The notes under the pieces are model-generated. The model was not told the origin of the DNA. It worked only from the letters and a program-made list of their open reading frames with translations, and made no database searches. Shown in pieces: positions 1 through 9,166 of a stretch of DNA of 64,000 bases (within the stretch, counting starts at the first letter, position 1; each line of letters starts with the position of its first letter). Location of the stretch: the NCBI RefSeq assembly GCF_021216655.1, contig NZ_CP080437.1:2852001-2916000 (forward strand). The letters run 5' to 3'. A program made the position numbers and the translations under genes. Source of the DNA: Clavibacter michiganensis. GTDB lineage: Bacteria > Actinomycetota > Actinomycetes > Actinomycetales > Microbacteriaceae.

Positions 1-409
1 CGAACGAGTCGTCGAATCCGTAGAGCATGCCCTTGACGGAGTCGTAGCTGCGGCCGTGGAAGCCGAGGCGCGCGCCAGGTGGGCGGACCGGCTCGGGCGT
101 CGCGGTGCTCGCGGGGGCGAGGGCGACGGGGGTGGCGGGCTCCGCAGCGGTTCCAGGTGCGGGTGCCGCGGCGGCGTCGAGCGCGGTGGCCGGATCGGCC
201 ACGGACTCGGCGTCCGCGTCGGGACCGGCGGCGGGATCCGGCGTGCGCGTCACTGTGAGGTTCTGCCGCTCCTGCGTGCGGCCGGTGTTGAACGGCGGAT
301 CCAGGTAGATGAGCTGGAAGGCGCCGTCGGGGAGCGCGCGGACGGCCTCGAGGTTCTCCGCGTGGATCACGAGGTCGGGGCCGTCGGGGGTCCACGCGGG
401 CTGGGGCAC
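1..409 (-). CDS. Site-specific DNA methyltransferase, N-terminal part (runs off the window)
   Basis: The protein reads leftward and leaves the window at base 1, so only about 136 residues are visible. Residues 34-43 read IYLDPPFNTG, which is catalytic motif IV (DPPF) of adenine or cytosine-N4 amino-methyltransferases. Having motif IV so close to the N-terminus means the SAM-binding motif must lie further on, as in beta-group enzymes. About 50 residues of Ala/Pro/Thr-rich low-complexity sequence follow before a GRSYDSVKGML segment typical of this family. The GTG start at 409 lies 12 bases after an in-frame TAA, so little choice of start exists. No restriction endonuclease is visible; the target site cannot be told. 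Confidence 0.82.
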   Translation of the reverse strand, partial: MPQPAWTPDGPDLVIHAENLEAVRALPDGAFQLIYLDPPFNTGRTQERQNLTVTRTPDPAAGPDADAESVADPATALDAAAAPAPGTAAEPATPVALAPASTATPEPVRPPGARLGFHGRSYDSVKGMLYGFDDSF

Positions 410-566
410 GCCCCGAGGTTAACGGACCTCCGCCGACGCGCGGCGCGCGCCGGGACGGCAGGGACGCGGTGCGGAGTGCTGCACCCGCGGTCCGGGACGC
501 CCCCAATGCGGGGCGGTTCGCGCACGGCTCTGCCGCGCGGGTGGCACCCTCCGCTAGGAACGTCAC

Positions 567-1781
567 ATGAGCGATGACCGCGACCCCGGCCGGACCGACG
601 GACCCCACCCCGACGAGCCGCGGGGCGAGGATCCGGCCGCCCAGGGCCCGGCCGCCGAGCGCCCGGCCGCCGCGGGCCCGGCCCAGGGGGAGGCGTCCGC
701 GGTGGGCGCCACGGCCGATCCCGTCAGCCCCTACGGTCCGCCCGCCGTCCCGCCCGCGGCCGCGCCTGAGTCCGCCGCTGCGCCCGAGCCCGCGGACGAG
801 CCCGCCCATCCGGCGCCGCCTCAGCCACCGGCCGGATACGACGCCGCCACGGGATCCGCCGGCTCCGGCTCCGGCTCCGGCATCGGCCCCGGCTTCGCGC
901 CGCCCGGCCCCTCCTACGCGCCGCCGGTCGGCGCCCCGCCCGCCGCCCCCGCGCCGCCCTACGTCTCCGGCCCGCCGCCCCGCCCCCGCGGCGGCAAGGG
1001 CCTCGCCATCGCGGCGCTGGTCGTGGGCATCGCCGGGGTCTTCGGCGCGTTCATCCCGTTCCTCAACTACGTCACGGCCATCCCCGCGCTGGTCGCGGTG
1101 GTGCTCGGCATCGTCTCGCTCGCCCGGCGGATGGACGGCAAGCCGCTGGCGCTGACGGGCCTCATCCTCGGCGCCGTCGGCTTCGTCCTCAGCATCGTGC
1201 TGGCGTTCGTCTACACGTTCGCGTTCGTGAGCACGGTGACCGACGCGGTGGAGTCCGCCGGCACAGACCCCGGGTTCGCGAGCCCGGCGCCCACGTACGG
1301 CTCCGGCGGCGACGACGCCGCTGCCCAGCCCGGCACGAGCCCCGACGACCCGCTGCCGATCGGCACCCCGGTCACCGGCGAGGGCGTCGACGGCCCCGAG
1401 TGGCGGGTCACGCTGGGCACGCCGATCCTCGACGCGACCGCGGCCGTGCTCGCGGCGGATCCGACGAACGGGCCGCCCGAGGAGGGCATGCAGTACGCGG
1501 TCGTCCCCGTCACCGCGACGTACCTCGGGTCGAGCACGGGGGATCCGCTCTCCGAGCTGGCCCTGGGGTTCCTCGCCCCCGACGGCACGCAGTACTCGGC
1601 CGCCGACAGCTTCGTGCAGGCGCCGGCGCCCGCCTTCACGGACGCCTCCGCGATGCTCGAGCCGCAGGGCACCGCGAGCGGGAACGTCGTCGTCGAGATC
1701 CCCATCGACGGTGCCGCCGACGGCCTCTGGGCCACGGCGCCGGGGATGATCGCGGACGCGTACTACTTCCGCGCCGGCTGA
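567..1781 (+). CDS. DUF4190/DUF4352-like membrane protein, paralogue 1
   Basis: A 404-residue protein of unknown function. The first 145 residues are Pro/Ala/Gly-rich and probably disordered. Two hydrophobic membrane segments follow (about 148-185 and 192-220), in the GGKGLAIAALV...GKPLALTGLILG arrangement of DUF4190 proteins. After a short linker comes an extracytoplasmic beta-rich domain resembling DUF4352, with a conserved end (ADAYYFRAG). The next gene encodes a shorter paralogue with the same order of parts. The start ATG is six bases after a -10-like TAGGAA, consistent with a leaderless transcript. The role may be cell-envelope related, but that is a guess from topology only. Confidence 0.85.
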   Translation: MSDDRDPGRTDGPHPDEPRGEDPAAQGPAAERPAAAGPAQGEASAVGATADPVSPYGPPAVPPAAAPESAAAPEPADEPAHPAPPQPPAGYDAATGSAGSGSGSGIGPGFAPPGPSYAPPVGAPPAAPAPPYVSGPPPRPRGGKGLAIAALVVGIAGVFGAFIPFLNYVTAIPALVAVVLGIVSLARRMDGKPLALTGLILGAVGFVLSIVLAFVYTFAFVSTVTDAVESAGTDPGFASPAPTYGSGGDDAAAQPGTSPDDPLPIGTPVTGEGVDGPEWRVTLGTPILDATAAVLAADPTNGPPEEGMQYAVVPVTATYLGSSTGDPLSELALGFLAPDGTQYSAADSFVQAPAPAFTDASAMLEPQGTASGNVVVEIPIDGAADGLWATAPGMIADAYYFRAG

Positions 1782-1939
1782 CACCCCGTCCGGGGAGGCC
1801 GCTCTCGGGGCGTCCTCGCGAGAATGTGGTGCCGGCCGGCCGCCTATCGGGTGCGAAGCGCGGGATCGGTGGCCCCAGTTCGCGGTGCAGGAGGCCCTTT
1901 CGGCGCTGTAGGCCGCCGTCGCTCTAGTAAGAAGTGCCC

Positions 1940-2839
1940 ATGACCGACGCACGAGACCCGAACTCGACTCCCGAACAGCACTCCTACCCCGCGCCCCCTC
2001 CCGCACCCGAGGGCGGGTACGCGACCCCCTACGCGCCTGCCGCTCCGGCGGGCCCCTCCGGCGGGAAGGGCCTCGCCATCGCGTCCCTCATCGTCGCGAT
2101 CGTCGCCTTCCTCGGGGCCTTCGTCCCGTTCCTCAACTACGTGGTCTTCATCCCCGCGATCGTCGCCATCGTCCTCGCCATCGTGGCGCTGGCGCGGCAC
2201 AAGGCGGGGAAGCCGCTCGCTCTGGGAGGGCTCATCGTGGGCGTCCTCGCGCTGGTCCTCAGCATCATCCTCGCGGTCGTCTACACGCTCGGATTCGCCG
2301 CCGCGGTCTCGGAGAGCCTTCCCCGCAGCGAGGGCGGCTCCGGGTCGTCCGCGGCGCCGCTGGACGAGACCGAGGAGGAGGCCGGTCCGGCCGTCGGGAC
2401 ACGAGAGAACCCCGCTCCCATCGGCACGGTCGTGACGGGTCTCTCGGGTGGATCCCCGCAGTGGGAGGTCACGCTCGGCGCTCCCGTCCTCGATGCCAAC
2501 GCGGCGGTCACGTCCGAGAACATGTTCAACGACCCCGCGCCCGCGGGCACGCAGTACGCCATGGTGCCCGTCACGGTGAAGTACGTGGGCACCGAGTCGG
2601 CCAGCCCGATGTTCGAGATCGGCGTCGAGTACGTCTCCGCGGCAGGCACGACGCACACCACGTCCGACTCCTTCGCCGTCGCGCCGGAGCCGCAGTTCGA
2701 CTCGATCAACGAGCTGTTCCCCGGGGCCTCGGGCACGGGGAACGTCGTCATCGCCATCCCCAGCGCGGATGCGGCCGCGGGGACCTGGGCCGTCAGGCCC
2801 GGCATCCTCGCCGACCCGTACTACTTCGCCGCCCAGTAG
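1940..2839 (+). CDS. DUF4190/DUF4352-like membrane protein, paralogue 2
   Basis: This 299-residue paralogue of the preceding gene has a shorter Pro-rich N-terminus (about 35 residues), then GGKGLAIASLI and two membrane segments, and a C-terminal exported domain ending DPYYFAAQ. The two products match closely in the membrane hairpin (FVPFLNYV versus FIPFLNYV) and in the last 120 residues, so they arose by duplication. I choose the ATG at 1940 over the GTG at 1934 because AAGAAG at 1929-1934 is a suitably spaced ribosome-binding site. A strong hairpin terminator follows the stop codon. The substrate or partner is unknown. Confidence 0.85.
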   Translation: MTDARDPNSTPEQHSYPAPPPAPEGGYATPYAPAAPAGPSGGKGLAIASLIVAIVAFLGAFVPFLNYVVFIPAIVAIVLAIVALARHKAGKPLALGGLIVGVLALVLSIILAVVYTLGFAAAVSESLPRSEGGSGSSAAPLDETEEEAGPAVGTRENPAPIGTVVTGLSGGSPQWEVTLGAPVLDANAAVTSENMFNDPAPAGTQYAMVPVTVKYVGTESASPMFEIGVEYVSAAGTTHTTSDSFAVAPEPQFDSINELFPGASGTGNVVIAIPSADAAAGTWAVRPGILADPYYFAAQ

Positions 2840-2851
2840 CGACGGACCCGA

Positions 2852-2881
2852 GAGCCGTGGCACCTCCGGGTGCCACGGCTC
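2852..2881 (+). terminator. Hairpin terminator after the DUF4190 pair
   Basis: There is a perfect 13-base-pair inverted repeat (GAGCCGTGGCACC and its complement) around a TCCG tetraloop, starting 12 bases after the stop codon. There is no U-tract, which is usual in GC-rich actinobacteria. Confidence 0.75.
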
Positions 2882-2916
2882 GTGCCGTCTCCCGGCTCGG
2901 CTCGTAGGCTGCGGAC

Positions 2917-4161
2917 GTGACACCCGACGCGCGCGGCACCGACGCCCCCTCCCGCCCCCTCCCGTCAGCCGCCGAGCTCGACGCCCGCGATCCCCTCGCG
3001 CGCTTCCGCGACCTGTTCGTGCAGTCCGACGACGTGGTCGCCTACCTCGACGGCAACTCGCTCGGCCGGCCGACCCTCGCGAGCGTCGACCGCGTCGCCG
3101 ACTTCGTGCGCGACGGGTGGGGCGGCCGCCTCATCCGCGGCTGGGACGAGGACTGGCTCGCGATGCCGACGCGCATCGGCGACGACCTCGGCCGCGTGAC
3201 GTACGGCGCCGCGCCCGGCCAGACGTTCGTCGGCGACTCGACCACGGTGATCCTCTACAAGCTCGTGCGCGCCGCAGTCCGCGCGCGCCCCGGCCGCGAC
3301 GAGCTCGTGATCGACACCGACAACTTCCCGACCGACCGCTTCGTGCTCGAGGGGGTCGCGGAGGAGTGCGGCATGACGATCCGCTGGATCGACGTCGCGC
3401 CCGACGCCGGGGTCACGCCGGAGCTGGTCGCCGAGGCGGTGGGGGAGCGGACCGCGCTCGTCGTGCTCAGCCAGGTCGCGTACCGCTCGGGGTTCCTCGC
3501 GGACGTGCCGGCGATCACGCGCCTCGTGCACGACGCCGGCGCGCTCGTCCTCTGGGACACCTGCCACTCGGTCGGCGTGATCCCGACGGAACTCGACGCG
3601 TGGGGCGTCGACCTCGCGGTCGGCTGCAGCTACAAGTACCTCGACGGCGGTCCCGGCGCGCCCGCCCACGGCTACGTGCGGAGCGACCTGCAGGCCGAGC
3701 TGCGGCAGCCGATCCAGGGCTGGATGGGCGCGCAGGACGTCTTCGCGATGGGGCCGGAGTACGTGCCGGCCGACGGGATCCGCCGCTTCCTCAGCGGCAC
3801 GCCGCCCATCGTCGGCATGCTCGCGATGCAGGACATGCTCGCGCTGATCGAGGAGGCGGGCATGCCCGCGATCCGCGCCAAGTCGCTCGCGCTCACGGGC
3901 TTCGCACTGGATCTCGTCGACCGCGACCTCGTGCCGCTCGGCGCGCGCGTCGCGAGCCCGCGCGAGGAGGACCGCCGCGGCAGCCACGTGAGCGTCGACC
4001 ACCCGCGCTTCCGCGAGATCGTCGGCGCGCTATGGGCGGAGGGCGTGATCCCTGACTTCCGCGCGCCGTCGGGCCTGCGGCTCGGGCTCAGCCCGCTGAC
4101 CACGTCGTTCCGCGAGGTGGAGGTCGGCGTCGAGGCGATCCGGCGGCACCTGGCGGGCTGA
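2917..4161 (+). CDS. kynU: Kynureninase
   Basis: A PLP enzyme that splits L-kynurenine into anthranilate and alanine in tryptophan catabolism. The 414 residues match the usual family length. The segment GCSYKYLDGGPGAP is the family signature and contains the Schiff-base lysine, K240. The WDTCHS motif supplies the PLP-binding aspartate, D214, and the N-terminal YLDGNSLG is also typical. The GTG start lies six bases after TAGGCT, so the mRNA is probably leaderless. No kynurenine-forming dioxygenase or formamidase is present in the window, so the enzyme may act on kynurenine from elsewhere in the genome or from the host. Confidence 0.93.
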   Translation: MTPDARGTDAPSRPLPSAAELDARDPLARFRDLFVQSDDVVAYLDGNSLGRPTLASVDRVADFVRDGWGGRLIRGWDEDWLAMPTRIGDDLGRVTYGAAPGQTFVGDSTTVILYKLVRAAVRARPGRDELVIDTDNFPTDRFVLEGVAEECGMTIRWIDVAPDAGVTPELVAEAVGERTALVVLSQVAYRSGFLADVPAITRLVHDAGALVLWDTCHSVGVIPTELDAWGVDLAVGCSYKYLDGGPGAPAHGYVRSDLQAELRQPIQGWMGAQDVFAMGPEYVPADGIRRFLSGTPPIVGMLAMQDMLALIEEAGMPAIRAKSLALTGFALDLVDRDLVPLGARVASPREEDRRGSHVSVDHPRFREIVGALWAEGVIPDFRAPSGLRLGLSPLTTSFREVEVGVEAIRRHLAG

Positions 4162-4200
4162 CGCGCCCCGCCGGCCGCGCTCCGGCGACGAGCGGGCGGG

Positions 4201-5295
4201 TCAGTCCGCCCAGGCCCGCCGCGTGCTGCGGACGGGCTGCCCGGTGGCCGCGGCCTCGTGCATGAGGAGCGCGAGGTGGTGGTCCTGCGACGCCTCGGCG
4301 AGCGGGTTCGTGGACGGACCGCCGGCCGCGTGCGCGTGCATCTCGACGAGGCACTGCGCGATCGCGATCTCGTCGTCGGCGAGCCGGCCGGGCGCGAACG
4401 GGTTCTCGTGGATCCACTCGGATCCGAGCAGCAGCCCGCGCAGGTGGTGCCCCTCGAGGTTGCCGCCCTGCCCGGTCTCCACCCGCGTGATGTCGGCCCA
4501 TGTGGGCGTCGTCGCGTCGAGCAGCCAGCTCACGTGCTCGTCGACGATCTCGCCGCGCTCGCCGCGGACGAGGAGCCGGTTGCGGCGGATCCACGAGAAG
4601 TACTGCCGGTCGGAGAAGTCGTAGACGCCGAGGCGGTCGCCGAAGTCGAAGCGAGCCGTGGTCTGCTCGGCGGTCACGATCTCCTCGCGCACGGGATCCC
4701 CGTCGCGGTCGGGCCCGGCGACGATCGGTGACGAGAAGCGGGCGGCGGTGATGGTGGCGTCCTCGAAGCCGATGCCGAGGGCCCGGCGCATCACGCGGAC
4801 GCCGTGGTAGTCGTGGCACTGCGCGACGGTCGCCTGGCTGATCCGCCCGAGCCGTCCGCCGGCCGCGATCGCGAGCTGCGCGGCGAGCAGCGGCGAGAGC
4901 GGGTACTGCTCGGCCACCTCGATCCGCGCGCCCTGGCGGACGAGCGCGTCGAGCCGCTCGAGGTCCGCGACGGTCGCGCCGGGCGGCGTCTCGGTGAGTA
5001 CGGCGACGCCGCGGTCGACGAGGTCGGCGATCACGTCGGGCGCGGCCGTCCGCGGCACGGAGACGACCACGAACGAGGGCGCCTCGGCGGCGAGCAGCTC
5101 GGCCGCGGTGCGGAAGGTGCGGATCCCCCACTCCTCCTCGAGCGCGCGGCCGGTGTCGGCGCTGCGGGTCACCAGCCCGGTGACGGCGAAGCGCTCCGGG
5201 AGGGCGCGCGCGATGCGCAGGAAGAAGGCGCTGCGCCAGCCGCTCCCCACGATGCCGAAGCGGATCTGCGGGGCGGTCGGCGCGGGGTGGGGCAT
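4201..5295 (-). CDS. Gfo/Idh/MocA family oxidoreductase
   Basis: A 364-residue NAD(P)-dependent dehydrogenase-like protein. The N-terminal Rossmann motif is IRFGIVGSGWRSAFF, and residues around 90-100 (VAVLTETPPG) stand where the family usually has EKP. The change to ETP removes the lysine that usually contacts substrate or cofactor in this family, so the reaction may be unusual or lost. The C-terminal half is the alpha/beta substrate domain. The ATG is seven bases downstream of a minus-strand TACGCT, which favours this start over the much longer upstream open frame. It converges with kynU with a gap of 39 bases. The substrate is unknown; a sugar or polyol is likely. Confidence 0.85.
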   Translation of the reverse strand: MPHPAPTAPQIRFGIVGSGWRSAFFLRIARALPERFAVTGLVTRSADTGRALEEEWGIRTFRTAAELLAAEAPSFVVVSVPRTAAPDVIADLVDRGVAVLTETPPGATVADLERLDALVRQGARIEVAEQYPLSPLLAAQLAIAAGGRLGRISQATVAQCHDYHGVRVMRRALGIGFEDATITAARFSSPIVAGPDRDGDPVREEIVTAEQTTARFDFGDRLGVYDFSDRQYFSWIRRNRLLVRGERGEIVDEHVSWLLDATTPTWADITRVETGQGGNLEGHHLRGLLLGSEWIHENPFAPGRLADDEIAIAQCLVEMHAHAAGGPSTNPLAEASQDHHLALLMHEAAATGQPVRSTRRAWAD

Positions 5296-5493
5296 GGCCG
5301 CCAGCGTACGCGCGGGGTCGCGCGCGACCCGGGCAGGCCGCATCCGGGCCGGCGTCTCGGGCGCCCGGCTGGGTTCTCGCAGCAGACTGGGGAATACTCG
5401 CGAGGGCCGGGAGGCTGTCCCGGGGGCGGACGCTCCCGCGTGAGGCGCGTCACGGCTCCGTCGAAGGAGTACGACCCGAGAAGGGGCACGAGC

Positions 5494-7728
5494 ATGGGGA
5501 TCCAGACGAGCCTCGACCAGGTCGCGGAGGCCGCGCGCATCCTCGACGTGATGCAGGAGGCCGACGAGCTCACGGTCGCCGCCAGCCGCGACGGCGGCGG
5601 GCGCGCGGTGCGCCTGCTCGCCCGCGCCGCCGCCGATCCCGCCGACCAGCTCACCGCCGTCGCCGCCATCCACGCGCTCGCCCAGGTCTTCGACGAGGCC
5701 GCCGACCATGCGCTCGTCGCGCTGCTCGACCACGACACCCGGTGGATCCGCGAGCACGCCGCCTGGGCGTTCGGCACCCGCCTGCCGCGCTTCGACGCGG
5801 TCTCCGGCCTCGTCGCGATGGTCGTCGAGGGCGGCTTCCCCGGCATGCTCGCGCAGCGGACCCTGCAGCAGTGGGCGGGGTCGACGCCCGACCACGTCGC
5901 GCTGGCGCTCGAGAACGCGCTGCTCGGCGTGCAGGGCGACGGTCCCCGGTCGCGCCTCGTCGAGACCGTGGGCCTCGTGCCCGGCCGGATCCCCGAGCGC
6001 GTGCTGCTCCGCATCGCCCCGGCCGCCGCCGAGGGCCCGCTCACCCGGTCCGCCGCGGTCGCCGCGCTCGGCGACCGGCCCGCGGGCGAGGCTATCGCCG
6101 CCCTCGTCGCCGACATCGCGCGCGGCGACGACGAGGTGGCCGCGGTCGCGCGCCTGGCCGTGCTCGACATCGCGCGGCAGCACGGCGACCACCCCGCACC
6201 GCCGGAGCGGCCCGGCCTCACCGTCGTCCAGCTCTTCCTGCACGCCGACATCGACGCCGGCCTCACGCACGTGGGCGCGGGCGACAACGGGGGCATCGCG
6301 ACGCTGCTCGTGCGCCTCGGCGACGCGCTCGTGGATCCGGCGGGCACGGTCGGGCACGCCCCCGCGGCGCGCGACGTGGCCACGACGACGGTCCCCGACC
6401 GCCCGGTCGACCGCGTCATCACGCTCTCCCGCGGAACGCCCGACCAGGCCCTCGCCTCCCTCGCCCGCGTCACCGCGGGCGACGACGGGCACGTCTTCGC
6501 GCACATCCCGATGCTCGGCGGCCCGCGCTCGCTGCCCGAGGCGTGGCCGCACCGCGTCGAGGCCGAGCGGGGGATCCGCCGCGTGCTCCGCGCCGCGGGC
6601 CGCGTCGACGCCGTGCACCTCCGCATGGCCGACGTGGGCACGCTCGCCGCCTCCACGGTCGCGCGCGAGCTCGGCATCCCCGTCGTCTTCACGGTCGCGC
6701 CGGATCCGCACGGCGTGGTCGACGCGCTCGACCGCTCCGGCGCGCTCACCCGCGACCGCTTCGGCGGCGTCGACGAGCGCGAGCACTACTGGTTCCGCGT
6801 CCGGCTCGTGCAGCGCCTGGCCGCCGACGCCGCGCACACCGTCCTCTTCCCGCGGCCGGAGCTGAAGCGCGACATGCGCCGGCTCGTCGGCATCGACGTG
6901 GACGCGCACCCCGAGCGCCACAGCGTCGTCGCCGAGGGGATCGACGTGGCCGCCATCGAGCGCTCCCGCGACGACGCCATGCTCGGCGCCGACGCGGACG
7001 GCGCGCCCGCCCGCGCCTTCGTCGAGCTCGACGACCTGCTGCGCGGCCTCCCCGAGGAGCGCCGCGGCCTGCCGCTCGTCATCAGCGTCGGCCGCATCGC
7101 CCGCGTCAAGGGCATGGCGCAGCTCGCGCACGTCTGGGCGGCGGATCCCGCGCTCCGGTCCCGCGCCAACCTCCTCATCGTGGGCGGCGACCTCGACGCG
7201 CCCACGCCGGAGGAGCGCGAGCAGCTCGCGCGGATCCTCGACGCCGTCCCCGACGCGGACGGCCCGGCCGACGCCGCGCGCCACGGCCTCCTCCTCGCCG
7301 GCCACCGCGGCAACGACACCGTCACGCGCTGGCTCGCCGCCGTCCGCTACGGCCGCCCCGGGCTCACGGCGCCGGGCGGCGCGTACGCGTGCGCGAGCAT
7401 CAAGGAGGAGTTCGGCGTCGCGCTGCTCGAGGCGATGTCGATGGGCCTGCCCGTCGTCGCGCCCGCGTCGGGCGGCCCCGCGACCTACGTGGAGGACGGC
7501 GTGACGGGCCTCCTCGTCGACACGACGGATCCCGGGGACCTCGCCACCGGGATCGCCCGCGCGCTCGACATCGCGGCCGGCCCCGACGCCGACGCCGCCG
7601 CCGACCGCGCCCGCGACATGGTCGCCCGCACCTTCACCATCCAGGCCATGGCGGGCACCCTGTCCCGCGTCTACCGCGACGTCGCCGCAGCCGACGACCG
7701 AACCCTCTGGGAGCTCAGCGCCTCATGA
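5494..7728 (+). CDS. HEAT-repeat / GT4 glycosyltransferase fusion
   Basis: A 744-residue protein with two parts. Residues 1-230 are Ala/Leu-rich helical repeats resembling HEAT repeats (for example DHDTRWIREHAAWAFG). The rest is a GT-B glycosyltransferase: an acceptor-side domain with LFLHADIDAGLTHVGAGDNGG, then a GT4-type donor domain with VISVGRIARVKG and the EEFGVALLEAMSMG motif around residues 638-651, which normally binds the nucleotide-sugar. The layout of the catalytic part recalls sucrose-phosphate synthase-like transferases. AAGGGG upstream of the ATG at 5494 serves as ribosome-binding site. The last codons overlap the next glycosyltransferase by 4 bases, so the two are co-translated. 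Sugar and acceptor are unknown. Confidence 0.85.
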   Translation: MGIQTSLDQVAEAARILDVMQEADELTVAASRDGGGRAVRLLARAAADPADQLTAVAAIHALAQVFDEAADHALVALLDHDTRWIREHAAWAFGTRLPRFDAVSGLVAMVVEGGFPGMLAQRTLQQWAGSTPDHVALALENALLGVQGDGPRSRLVETVGLVPGRIPERVLLRIAPAAAEGPLTRSAAVAALGDRPAGEAIAALVADIARGDDEVAAVARLAVLDIARQHGDHPAPPERPGLTVVQLFLHADIDAGLTHVGAGDNGGIATLLVRLGDALVDPAGTVGHAPAARDVATTTVPDRPVDRVITLSRGTPDQALASLARVTAGDDGHVFAHIPMLGGPRSLPEAWPHRVEAERGIRRVLRAAGRVDAVHLRMADVGTLAASTVARELGIPVVFTVAPDPHGVVDALDRSGALTRDRFGGVDEREHYWFRVRLVQRLAADAAHTVLFPRPELKRDMRRLVGIDVDAHPERHSVVAEGIDVAAIERSRDDAMLGADADGAPARAFVELDDLLRGLPEERRGLPLVISVGRIARVKGMAQLAHVWAADPALRSRANLLIVGGDLDAPTPEEREQLARILDAVPDADGPADAARHGLLLAGHRGNDTVTRWLAAVRYGRPGLTAPGGAYACASIKEEFGVALLEAMSMGLPVVAPASGGPATYVEDGVTGLLVDTTDPGDLATGIARALDIAAGPDADAAADRARDMVARTFTIQAMAGTLSRVYRDVAAADDRTLWELSAS

Positions 7729-9050
7729 CCCTGCTCGTCATCAGCCCGGACTACGCGTCCCACCTCTTCCCCCTCATCACGCTCGCGTCGGCCTGGCAGC
7801 AGGCCGGCGAGCGCGTGGTCGTGGCGACCGGATCCGCGACCGCCGGCATCGTCGAGGCCTCCGGCTTCGAGCGGGTCGACCTCCGCCTCGGCCGCGGATC
7901 CAACCCCGGCACCATCAAGGCCGAGGACCAGCCGACCGGCGAGGACGACGCGCTCCGCGGCTTCTTCGCCGCCACGCGCCGCGGCATGGTCGAGACCCTG
8001 CGCTTCCAGGCCGAGGCGCGGAGCGACGACCTGCTGTGGGAGCCGGTCGAGACCGCGCGCGCCGTGCAGCGGATCCTCGACGAGGTGCGCCCCGACCAGG
8101 TGATCGTCGACCACCTCGCCTTCAGCGCCCGCCTCGCGCTCCTCGCCTCCGGCACGCGCCACGCGGACGTCGTGCTCGGCCACCCGAGCGCCCTGCCCGT
8201 CGGCGACGAGGTCTACGGCTTCCCGCCCGCGTGGCCCGCCGCGTTCGAGCCCGAGGAGGAGGACCTCGACGAGCTGCGCGCCCTGTGCGAGCGCGTGCGC
8301 GACCGCTTCACGGCGCAGTGGAACGACGCCCTCGCGATCCTCGCGCCGTCGATGCGCCCGAGCCGCGACGCGTTCGCGGAGGCCGGCGACGTGCTCCTGC
8401 TCAACTACCCCGAGGAGCTGCACGACCCCGACCGCTCCGAGCTGCTGCCGCCGCACGCCTTCATCGGCTCGGCCGTGCGGCGCGAGGCCCCGGAGGCCGA
8501 GGTGCGGGACTGGATCGACGCGGGCGGCGACCCCATCGTCTACGTGTCGCTCGGCAGCTTCCTCTCCGTCCGCGGCGACGTGCTCGCGCGCATCGCGGCG
8601 GCCCTCCGCGACCTCGACGTGCGCGTGGCGCTCGCGACGGGATCCACCGACCGGGCCGAGCTCGGCGACATCCCGTCCGACTGGCTCGTCCGCCCGTTCC
8701 TCCCGCAGGTGACGCTGCTCGCCCACGCCGACCTCGCGGTCACGCACGGCGGCAACAACTCCGTCACCGAGGCGGCGACCGCGGGCGTCCCGATGCTCGT
8801 GCTGCCGCTCTCGACCGACCAGTTCGCGGGCGCCGCGGCCCTCGAGGACGCGGGGCTCGGGATCGCGCTCGCCCCGAACGTCGCGACCGTCACCGAGCTG
8901 CGGCAGGCGGCCAAGCTCCTGCTCAACCCGTCGGGCGCGCAGCGCGCCGGGCTCGACGCCATCGCGGCGTCGCTCACGCGGTCGCCCGGTCCGCAGCGCG
9001 CGTACCAGGCGCTGGCCGGCGGGATCCGCCCGGAGCAGGCCGCGCGCTGA
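7725..9050 (+). CDS. GT1 (UDP-glucuronosyltransferase-like) glycosyltransferase
   Basis: A 441-residue GT-B enzyme of the MGT/UGT type. The N-terminus (LLVISPDYASHLFPLITLASAW) is the acceptor domain, and the C-terminal part carries IVYVSLGSF, then FLPQVTLLAHADLAVTHGGNNSVTEA, which is the donor-binding signature with the conserved His-Gly-Gly. The start codon overlaps the stop of the preceding glycosyltransferase (ATGA), so the two enzymes probably act on one product. Family members glycosylate small hydrophobic acceptors such as macrolides, carotenoids or lipids. Nothing here fixes the acceptor. Confidence 0.88.
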   Translation: MTLLVISPDYASHLFPLITLASAWQQAGERVVVATGSATAGIVEASGFERVDLRLGRGSNPGTIKAEDQPTGEDDALRGFFAATRRGMVETLRFQAEARSDDLLWEPVETARAVQRILDEVRPDQVIVDHLAFSARLALLASGTRHADVVLGHPSALPVGDEVYGFPPAWPAAFEPEEEDLDELRALCERVRDRFTAQWNDALAILAPSMRPSRDAFAEAGDVLLLNYPEELHDPDRSELLPPHAFIGSAVRREAPEAEVRDWIDAGGDPIVYVSLGSFLSVRGDVLARIAAALRDLDVRVALATGSTDRAELGDIPSDWLVRPFLPQVTLLAHADLAVTHGGNNSVTEAATAGVPMLVLPLSTDQFAGAAALEDAGLGIALAPNVATVTELRQAAKLLLNPSGAQRAGLDAIAASLTRSPGPQRAYQALAGGIRPEQAAR

Positions 9051-9166
9051 GCCGGTCGGGCTGCCCGGGCGACGCCCGCGCCGCGATCTCGTAGACTCGT
9101 CGGAGACCGCGTCCGCGCCCCGGCGCGACGGTCGCCCACATTCTCGGAAATGGATCAGGTGCCCTC

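Noticed and set aside
5296..7305. Minus-strand extension of the oxidoreductase frame to 1034 codons
   Set aside because: The extra 670 residues are low-complexity antisense of the glycosyltransferase gene. The family length and a TACGCT hexamer fix the start at 5295.
5742..7724. Long plus-strand open frame upstream of the GT1 glycosyltransferase (over 600 codons of Arg/Ala/Pro-rich sequence)
   Set aside because: It is an off-frame reading of the HEAT/GT4 gene. GC-rich codons remove stops from other frames; the real GT1 start is the ATGA overlap at 7725.
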